A stretch of 12,001 bases of DNA from an uncultured Kordia sp. (GTDB lineage: Bacteria > Bacteroidota > Bacteroidia > Flavobacteriales > Flavobacteriaceae): positions 1-12,001 of the forward strand of contig CAJXHW010000030.1 of the NCBI GenBank assembly GCA_913054565.1, read 5' to 3'. The notes under the pieces were generated by a model. That model did no database searches. It was given only the letters and a program-made list of their open reading frames with translations, and had not been told where the DNA came from. Every line of letters begins with the position of its first letter. Positions within the stretch are counted from its first letter, which is position 1. Of the stretch, positions 7,532-12,001 are shown piece by piece. The position numbers and the translations under genes were made by a program.

Positions 7532-8182
7532 TTATTTTTTATTTTCTCCTGGTTTCCAACGTTGTTCTTGCACTGGGCCATTTATAATTTTCTTAAATTT
7601 CAAAATACTATTAAAATCACGTGTAATTTCTCCTGAAACTGCAATTCCATATACTCCAGCAGCCATAATATTAGGTACGTCTTTTAATGTTATTCCGCCA
7701 ATTGCAATAATTGGAGTTTCTGCTTTTAATACTTTAACGATTGTCTTATATCCGTCTTCACCTAAAACAGGACTTAAGTTTTCCTTCGTATTCGTAAATC
7801 GGTATGGCCCTAAACCAATATAATCTACTTTTTTATCAATAAGCGCTTGGCAATCTTCTAAGGTATTAGCTGTACCACCTATAACTTGCCAAGACGCCAA
7901 TGCTGTTCTAGCCACAGTTGGACAAGTATCTGATTTTCCTAAATGAACTCCAGCAGCTTTAATCTTAGCTGCAACCTTATAATGATCATTAATGATTAAT
8001 CGCGTCTGAAAATGATTAGTGATTTCTATAGCTTTCTTAGCGGTTTCTAAAACGGTTTGGTCATCTAATTTTTTTAAACGCAACTGCACCCATTCTATAC
8101 CTGAAGTACAAGCTCTTTGAATATTGTTTAAATGTTCCTGTGGCGTATCACCTTGAGATATATAATGTAACGTGTTTATCAT
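7532..8182 (-). CDS. thiE: ThiE, thiamine-phosphate synthase
   Basis: ThiE couples hydroxymethylpyrimidine diphosphate with thiazole phosphate to give thiamine monophosphate. The 216-residue TIM barrel keeps the family motifs in order: VQLRLK (32-37), IINDH (63-67), GVHLGKSD (78-85, with Asp85 at the usual Mg2+ ligand position), GGTANT (102-107, in place of the common GxSxHT), IGLGPYRFTNTKEN (122-135, in place of GPVFxTxTK) and the phosphate loop IAIGGI. These are mild changes, and this copy is the better catalytic candidate of the two ThiE-like proteins here. A polar tail of about 15 residues ends the protein. The gene begins 1 bp after thiD and ends 2 bp before thiG. Confidence 0.93.
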   Translation of the reverse strand: MINTLHYISQGDTPQEHLNNIQRACTSGIEWVQLRLKKLDDQTVLETAKKAIEITNHFQTRLIINDHYKVAAKIKAAGVHLGKSDTCPTVARTALASWQVIGGTANTLEDCQALIDKKVDYIGLGPYRFTNTKENLSPVLGEDGYKTIVKVLKAETPIIAIGGITLKDVPNIMAAGVYGIAVSGEITRDFNSILKFKKIINGPVQEQRWKPGENKK

Positions 8183-8183
8183 A

Positions 8184-8936
8184 TTATTTTTTTGAATGAA
8201 ACCCTAATAACGATTTATTTGAACTTAGAAATTTTTCTGTGTAACGTTTTCCTCTATAACACGCTTTCAATAGCGGAAAACCTAATGCTAAATAACCGGT
8301 TATAGCCGATGATAACACACATCCGCTCCCATGTTTTTCTGAACAATTCTTAAATTTCGGGTTCAAACTATACTGTTTTCCTTCTACAGTAAATAGTACA
8401 TCTTTCCCTAATTCATCTAGATGATGCCCACCTTTTAAATATAAATTTGTCCTTGATGAAATATAGTTAATTGTGTCTTCTATATTTTTATCAGAATACA
8501 ACTGTTGTATCTCGTTATAATTTGGTGTCAACAAATAAATTTTAGACAATATGCTATCTAAAATTAAATTTTGAGAAGCATGAAATTCAAAATCTGAACT
8601 AGACTTTAAAATAGGATCTAATACAATTTTAACTCCTGAATTCAACTCTAATAGTTTTTCTATTAAAAGAGACAATGTCTCCCAATTTTCTACAATTCCA
8701 ATTTTAACGTAATTGATTTCAAAACGTTTAAACAGCATGTCTATTTGATATTTCATTATTTCAATTGACGTCCAATGACATGATATAAATGATATGTCAT
8801 CCTGAACTGTATTAGCCGTACAAACAGATAAACCGTAACATTTTAAGGTTTCAAACGTTTTAACATCTGCCGTTAATCCAGCTCCGTTTGATGGATCAAA
8901 ACCAGCTATAGTTAGTATGTTAGGTCTTTTTTTCAA
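8184..8936 (-). CDS. thiD: ThiD, hydroxymethylpyrimidine (phosphate) kinase, TTG start
   Basis: ThiD phosphorylates HMP and/or HMP-phosphate to the diphosphate used by ThiE. The 250-residue protein has the ribokinase-like fold: N-terminal ILTIAGFDPSNGAGLTADVKTF (canonical form TIAGSDPSGGAG), KIVLDPILKS, LLTPNYNEIQQL, and the anion hole KHGSGC (201-206, catalytic-side Cys206; usually GTGC). The start codon is TTG: its TTGA overlaps the TGA of the preceding gene, an in-frame TAA lies four codons upstream of it, and the next in-frame Met is residue 61, far inside the kinase domain. Translation by coupling to the upstream gene is likely. Several active-site segments are looser than usual, including VKIGIVEN where many ThiDs have a TGM motif, so preference between HMP and HMP-P is uncertain. 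Confidence 0.9.
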   Translation of the reverse strand: MKKRPNILTIAGFDPSNGAGLTADVKTFETLKCYGLSVCTANTVQDDISFISCHWTSIEIMKYQIDMLFKRFEINYVKIGIVENWETLSLLIEKLLELNSGVKIVLDPILKSSSDFEFHASQNLILDSILSKIYLLTPNYNEIQQLYSDKNIEDTINYISSRTNLYLKGGHHLDELGKDVLFTVEGKQYSLNPKFKNCSEKHGSGCVLSSAITGYLALGFPLLKACYRGKRYTEKFLSSNKSLLGFHSKK

Positions 8937-9532
8937 TTCTTTACTGAGTTATACATATCATTCAATGCTACAAAACTCTTTACAGGGTCTTCTGTATTCC
9001 AAATTCCTCCCAATACACCAATACCTTTAAATCCTAATTGAAATGTTTCTGGTATTGTTTCTGCATTAATTCCGCCCATACCAACAATTAACTTATCGAT
9101 ATGACCTACATTAAACCTCTTTCCTTCATAACCTTTCTTTGAAATAGAATCAAATACAGGACTCAATAAATGATAATCAAACTCAAACTCGCAACATTCC
9201 AATTCTTCTGGCTCATGAAAAGAAGAACTTATTGTCTTACCGAACATGCTCAATTCTTTAAAATAATGTCCTGGATTATCTATATGATCTCTTCTTTTTT
9301 GTTCCTGAAAATGAATTCCTTTTAAATCAAATTCATTAACCAGCTCATGAAAGTAATGCACCACAATTTTATTATGATATTTCTTATCTATCTGATATAA
9401 ATACTCACAATGGTCTTTATAAGATTTATTTGGTTTTCTTAAATGATAATAGTCTAAACCTTCTTGAAATAACTGATTTAGTATTTCAATTTCGTTTGGA
9501 ATATCATTTTCGGGTGCTATTAGAACTATCAT
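8933..9532 (-). CDS. Divergent ThiE/TenI-like protein (second copy)
   Basis: A 199-residue TIM-barrel protein of the ThiE/TenI superfamily with altered catalytic motifs: YHLRKP (29-34) for the usual QLRxK, VVHYFHE (57-63) for IINDx, GIHFQE (72-77) for GVHLGQ, SSSFHEPEEL (102-111) for GxSxHT, SPVFDSISKKGYEGK (124-138), and the phosphate loop VGMGGI (150-155). The SKKGYEG stretch resembles TenI, the thiazole tautomerase, as I recall it from B. subtilis, but the TenI catalytic His122 aligns with a proline, as in ThiE. Loss of the Asn-Asp pair argues against normal thiamine-phosphate synthase activity. In this operon a role in thiazole aromatisation, or another step on thiazole phosphate, is the best guess. 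The gene overlaps thiD by 4 bases. Confidence 0.85.
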   Translation of the reverse strand: MIVLIAPENDIPNEIEILNQLFQEGLDYYHLRKPNKSYKDHCEYLYQIDKKYHNKIVVHYFHELVNEFDLKGIHFQEQKRRDHIDNPGHYFKELSMFGKTISSSFHEPEELECCEFEFDYHLLSPVFDSISKKGYEGKRFNVGHIDKLIVGMGGINAETIPETFQLGFKGIGVLGGIWNTEDPVKSFVALNDMYNSVKN

Positions 9533-9585
9533 TGATATGAGTTAGGGATTGCAAAGGAAAGCGTGGTAACTTCCTAATTATTATA

Positions 9586-11445
9586 CTAAAGATAAACTTC
9601 CGATCCTTTTTCTTTAAACTCTTTAGATTTTTCCTCCATACCTTTTGTGATAACTTCATTATCTACAATATCATTTACCGCGGCAAAATCTCTAACTTCT
9701 TGAGAAATTTTCATAGAACAGAATTTTGGTCCACACATAGAACAAAAGTGCGCAATTTTAGCTCCTGCAGCAGGTAATGTTTCATCATGGTATTCACGAG
9801 CACGTTCTGGATCTAACCCCAAATTAAATTGATCTTCCCATCGGAATTCAAAACGCGCCATACTTAAGGCATTATCTCTATGCTGTGACCCTGGATGTCC
9901 TTTAGCTAAATCTGCTGCATGTGCTGCCAATTTATAAGTCACAACTCCTACTCTTACATCTTCTTTATTTGGCAATCCTAAGTGTTCTTTTGGGGTTACA
10001 TAACACAACATGGCACAACCATACCAACCAATCATAGCTGCACCAATACCAGAAGTGATATGGTCATAACCTGGCGCAATATCCGTCGTTAAAGGTCCCA
10101 GTGTATAAAACGGTGCTTCATCGCAAACCTCAATTTGCTTTTCCATATTTTCTTTAATCATATGCATTGGCACATGACCTGGCCCTTCAATAAAACACTG
10201 AACTTCATGCTTACGTGCAATCTGTGTTAACTCACCTAAAGTTTCTAATTCAGCAAACTGCGCTTCATCATTTGCATCTGCAACTGAACCCGGACGTAAG
10301 CCATCTCCTAAAGAAAAAGCTACATCATATGATTTTAAAATCTCACAGATTTCCTCAAAATGCGTGTATAAAAAACTTTCTTTATGATGGGCCAAACACC
10401 ATTTTGCCATAATAGAACCACCACGCGATACAATACCAGTAACTCGGTTGGCCGTCATCGGCACATAACGTAGTAAAACTCCAGCGTGAATTGTGAAATA
10501 ATCTACACCTTGCTCAGCTTGTTCAATTAAGGTATCACGGAAAATTTCCCATGTTAAGTCTTCAGCAACACCATTTACTTTTTCCAAGGCTTGGTAAATT
10601 GGTACTGTACCAATTGGCACAGGTGAGTTACGTACAATCCATTCTCGAGTTTCATGAATATTTTCTCCAGTAGATAAATCCATAATATTATCTGCTCCCC
10701 AACGGCAAGCCCATACTGCTTTCTCTACTTCTTCTTCAATAGATGATGTTACAGCTGAGTTACCAATATTGGCATTGATTTTCACTAAGAAATTTCTACC
10801 CAAAATCATTGGTTCTGCTTCTGGGTGGTTGATGTTTGATGGTATTACTGCTCTACCTCTTGCTACTTCTTCACGAACAAATTCCGGAGTAATTTTAGCC
10901 GGAATAGAAGCTCCAAAATGCTCTCCTTTATGTTGTTTTCTAATCTCAGTCATTTCATCTATTCGTTGATTTTCACGAATAGCGATATATTCCATTTCTG
11001 GAGTGATGATGCCTTTTTTAGCGTAATGTAATTGTGTAACGTTTTGCCCATTTTTAGCACGTAAAGGCTTCTTTAACAACTTAAAACGCATATGATCTAA
11101 ACTAGCATCGTTTAAACGCTCATTACAATATTCTGATGAAAAAGAATCTAATTGCTCTACATCTCCACGATCCATAATCCAACTTTCACGAATTCGTTCA
11201 ATACCGCTATGCACGTCAATTTTTATATTTGGATCAGTATACGGTCCAGACGTATCATAAACAGTAACAGATTCATTAGACGTTTTCTTTTTCGTCATTG
11301 AATCAATCGTATCACTTAATTCAATTTCACGCATTGCTACTTTAATTTGTGGGTGAATTGTTCCGTTTACATAGATTTTTTTTGAATTTGGAAACGGGTT
11401 TCTTGTTATCCCATCTTGTTTTGGTGCAGTGTCTTTGTTCTTCAT
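9586..11445 (-). CDS. thiC: ThiC, phosphomethylpyrimidine synthase
   Basis: ThiC rearranges aminoimidazole ribotide (from purine synthesis) into HMP-phosphate. The 619-residue length is normal. The non-classical radical-SAM cluster motif CxxCxxxxC lies near the C-terminus at Cys568, Cys571 and Cys576 in HFCSMCGPKFC. The N-terminal domain has KIYVNGTIHPQIKVAMREI and the YDTSGPYTDP segment; the barrel core has GADNIMDLSTGENIHETREW, GVDYFTIHAGV, SRGGS, FSLGDGLRPGS, EGPGHVPMHMI and LGPLTTDIAPGYDHITS, all near-invariant in ThiC. It needs a [4Fe-4S] cluster, so it depends on the SUF system encoded downstream. It lies 97 bp after thiS and 53 bp before the ThiE-like gene, with no clear promoter in either gap. 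Confidence 0.98.
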   Translation of the reverse strand: MKNKDTAPKQDGITRNPFPNSKKIYVNGTIHPQIKVAMREIELSDTIDSMTKKKTSNESVTVYDTSGPYTDPNIKIDVHSGIERIRESWIMDRGDVEQLDSFSSEYCNERLNDASLDHMRFKLLKKPLRAKNGQNVTQLHYAKKGIITPEMEYIAIRENQRIDEMTEIRKQHKGEHFGASIPAKITPEFVREEVARGRAVIPSNINHPEAEPMILGRNFLVKINANIGNSAVTSSIEEEVEKAVWACRWGADNIMDLSTGENIHETREWIVRNSPVPIGTVPIYQALEKVNGVAEDLTWEIFRDTLIEQAEQGVDYFTIHAGVLLRYVPMTANRVTGIVSRGGSIMAKWCLAHHKESFLYTHFEEICEILKSYDVAFSLGDGLRPGSVADANDEAQFAELETLGELTQIARKHEVQCFIEGPGHVPMHMIKENMEKQIEVCDEAPFYTLGPLTTDIAPGYDHITSGIGAAMIGWYGCAMLCYVTPKEHLGLPNKEDVRVGVVTYKLAAHAADLAKGHPGSQHRDNALSMARFEFRWEDQFNLGLDPERAREYHDETLPAAGAKIAHFCSMCGPKFCSMKISQEVRDFAAVNDIVDNEVITKGMEEKSKEFKEKGSEVYL

Positions 11446-11505
11446 AATATTTTTAAGCGTTCTCTATTAGTAGTTACCTGCTTAAGTTTAAAACATCTCT
11501 TAATT

Positions 11506-11543
11506 AAAAACTAGCAGCTATTTGTACTTGATTGTTAGTTTTT
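11506..11543 (-). terminator. Weak stem-loop between thiS and thiC, possible attenuator
   Basis: On the minus strand AAAAACTA (11536-11543), which overlaps the thiS stop codon, can pair with TAGTTTTT (11506-11513) around a 22-nt loop. The 3' arm ends in a T-run. The stem is AT-only except for one G-C pair and the loop is long, so full termination is unlikely; partial attenuation or an RNA-processing signal that raises ThiS relative to the enzymes is possible. The rest of the 97-bp gap shows nothing recognisable. Confidence 0.25.
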
Positions 11544-11746
11544 TATCCGCCTTGGGTTGCTTGGATAATTAATACATTGTCATTATTTACAAGCTGTGTT
11601 AATTTCCATTCAGACTTCGTAATAATATGGTTGTTTATAGCAATAGCAATACCGTCTTCTTTTTGATTAAGACTGTGTAAAAGCGACTCTAGTGTAGTAC
11701 CATTAGCTACTTTTTTTGTAAGATTATTTACATTTACAGATATCAT
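11543..11746 (-). CDS. thiS: ThiS, sulfur carrier protein
   Basis: ThiS is a small ubiquitin-fold protein whose C-terminal glycine is adenylated by ThiF and then converted to a thiocarboxylate, the sulfur source for ThiG. The 67-residue length and the C-terminal QATQGG are diagnostic; Gly66-Gly67 is the modified tail. Family-like segments are the start ISVNVNN, TTLESLLHSL, GIAIAINNHIITKSEW and NDNVLIIQATQGG. It is the first gene below the TPP riboswitch. The ATG at 11744-11746 is preceded by an A/T-rich stretch without a Shine-Dalgarno site, as usual for Bacteroidetes; an ATG 7 nt upstream is out of frame. Confidence 0.97.
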   Translation of the reverse strand: MISVNVNNLTKKVANGTTLESLLHSLNQKEDGIAIAINNHIITKSEWKLTQLVNNDNVLIIQATQGG

Positions 11747-11784
11747 AATTCATTATTAAAACTGACTGATTCAGCGTTATTAAA

Positions 11785-11807
11785 TTTTCATAAACTATAA
11801 ATGAAAA
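11785..11807 (-). promoter_or_regulatory. Leader hairpin and candidate switching helix below the riboswitch
   Basis: In the leader RNA UUUUCAU (minus strand of 11801-11807) pairs perfectly with AUGAAAA (11785-11791) around a 9-nt loop. The segment CUUUUC (11803-11808) could instead pair with GAAAAG (11860-11865), which holds the 3' strand of the aptamer P1 helix. The two states exclude each other, as expected of an expression platform. A second hairpin, GAATCT/AGATTC with a 5-nt loop, is at 11841-11857. Neither is followed by a T-run, so control of translation rather than termination is inferred. The pairings are short and were found by eye only. Confidence 0.3.
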
Positions 11808-11858
11808 GCCAGTAAAAGACAATTTACTAACTGAATAGAGGAATCTGTATGAGATTCT

Positions 11859-11936
11859 ACTTTTCCCTACGGTTGTATTAACAACATCAGGTTCAAAGGG
11901 TATTTCTCAGCACAATTTAAAATGCACCCCTAAAGT
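11859..11936 (-). ncRNA. TPP riboswitch aptamer (THI element) upstream of thiS
   Basis: The minus strand carries the conserved TPP-aptamer blocks in order: GGGGTGC (11924-11930), CTGAGA (11905-11910), ACCC (11898-11901), CCTGAT (11886-11891) and CGTAGGGAA (11863-11871). Helices check: P1 ACUUU (11932-11936) with AAAGU (11859-11863), P2 GGGU with ACCC, and P5 GUUGU with ACAAC around UAAU (11872-11885). It should bind thiamine diphosphate and lower expression of the thi operon. About 112 nt separate it from the thiS start. Confidence 0.97.
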
Positions 11937-11941
11937 TTACT

Positions 11942-11955
11942 TTGTAAATATACAA
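11942..11955 (-). promoter_or_regulatory. Weak candidate thi operon -7 element within an inverted repeat
   Basis: TATATTTA (11945-11952, minus strand) matches the Bacteroidetes -7 consensus TAnnTTTG except for the last base and would place the transcript start about at the 5' edge of the aptamer. No TTG is found at the right distance for a -33 element. The element lies inside the inverted repeat TTGTA-4 nt-TACAA (11942-11955). The true promoter may instead lie beyond the window edge. The stretch 11956-12001 holds nothing I recognise. Confidence 0.3.
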
Positions 11956-12001
11956 GTTTAATTTTAATATGAGGTTCCATGCGTGATCTCAAAATTCCAG
12001 A

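Noticed and set aside
8927..8936. Programmed frameshift joining the ThiE-like protein to ThiD at the seven-A run
   Set aside because: The A-run lies downstream of the TGA stop of the first gene, so ribosomes could not slip on it before terminating; reinitiation at TTG is simpler.
9556..9574. Short hairpin GGAAAG/CTTCC between the ThiE-like gene and thiC
   Set aside because: The stem is five pairs with a bulge and has no T-run, so it is not a credible terminator.
10215..10969. Two short plus-strand open frames opposite thiC
   Set aside because: Both lie within strongly conserved ThiC coding sequence and look like reading-frame shadows.
11933..12001. Open minus-strand frame running in from the right window edge to a TAG at the aptamer
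   Set aside because: It is only about 23 codons, shows no recognisable protein family, and overlaps the riboswitch start; it cannot be told from chance without the sequence beyond the edge.

Overview
The window is an AT-rich chromosomal segment (roughly one third G+C by eye) in which every recognisable gene lies on the minus strand. Protein sequences, A-rich translation starts without clear Shine-Dalgarno sites, and a TTG-N20-TATATTTG promoter (the Bacteroidetes -33/-7 type) point to a marine-type member of the Flavobacteriaceae. No mobile element, tRNA, rRNA or CRISPR array was seen, and nothing looks recently transferred.

Reading in the direction of transcription (from high to low coordinates), the first unit is a thiamine biosynthesis operon under a TPP riboswitch: aptamer about 11859-11936, then thiS, thiC, a divergent ThiE/TenI-like gene, thiD, thiE, thiG, thiH and a thiF-type E1 enzyme fused to a rhodanese domain. 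Together these cover the pyrimidine branch (ThiC, ThiD), the thiazole branch (ThiS sulfur carrier, ThiF activation and sulfur transfer, ThiH dehydroglycine, ThiG synthase) and the coupling step (ThiE). No ThiO, ThiI, ThiL or thiamine transporter is in the window. Spacing is tight in the distal half (thiE2-thiD overlap by 4 bases, thiD-thiE 1 bp, thiE-thiG 2 bp, thiG-thiH 6 bp).

The second unit, on the same strand and only 122 bp downstream, is a SUF iron-sulfur cluster assembly operon: A-type carrier (sufA/iscA), sufB, a small lipoprotein gene, sufC and sufD, closed by a strong intrinsic terminator at 91-126. It has its own consensus promoter, and the spacer of that promoter holds a perfect 7+7 inverted repeat that looks like an operator. 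No cysteine desulfurase (sufS) or sufE follows sufD before the terminator.

The two units fit functionally: ThiC and ThiH are radical-SAM enzymes that need [4Fe-4S] clusters, so the upstream operon is a client of the downstream one. Most of the window is ordinary core metabolism. The parts worth a second look are the NlpE-OB-like lipoprotein inside the suf operon, the palindrome in the suf promoter, the second ThiE-like protein with altered motifs, the TTG start of thiD, the half-lost zinc site of the ThiF-rhodanese fusion, and a possible switching helix below the riboswitch.
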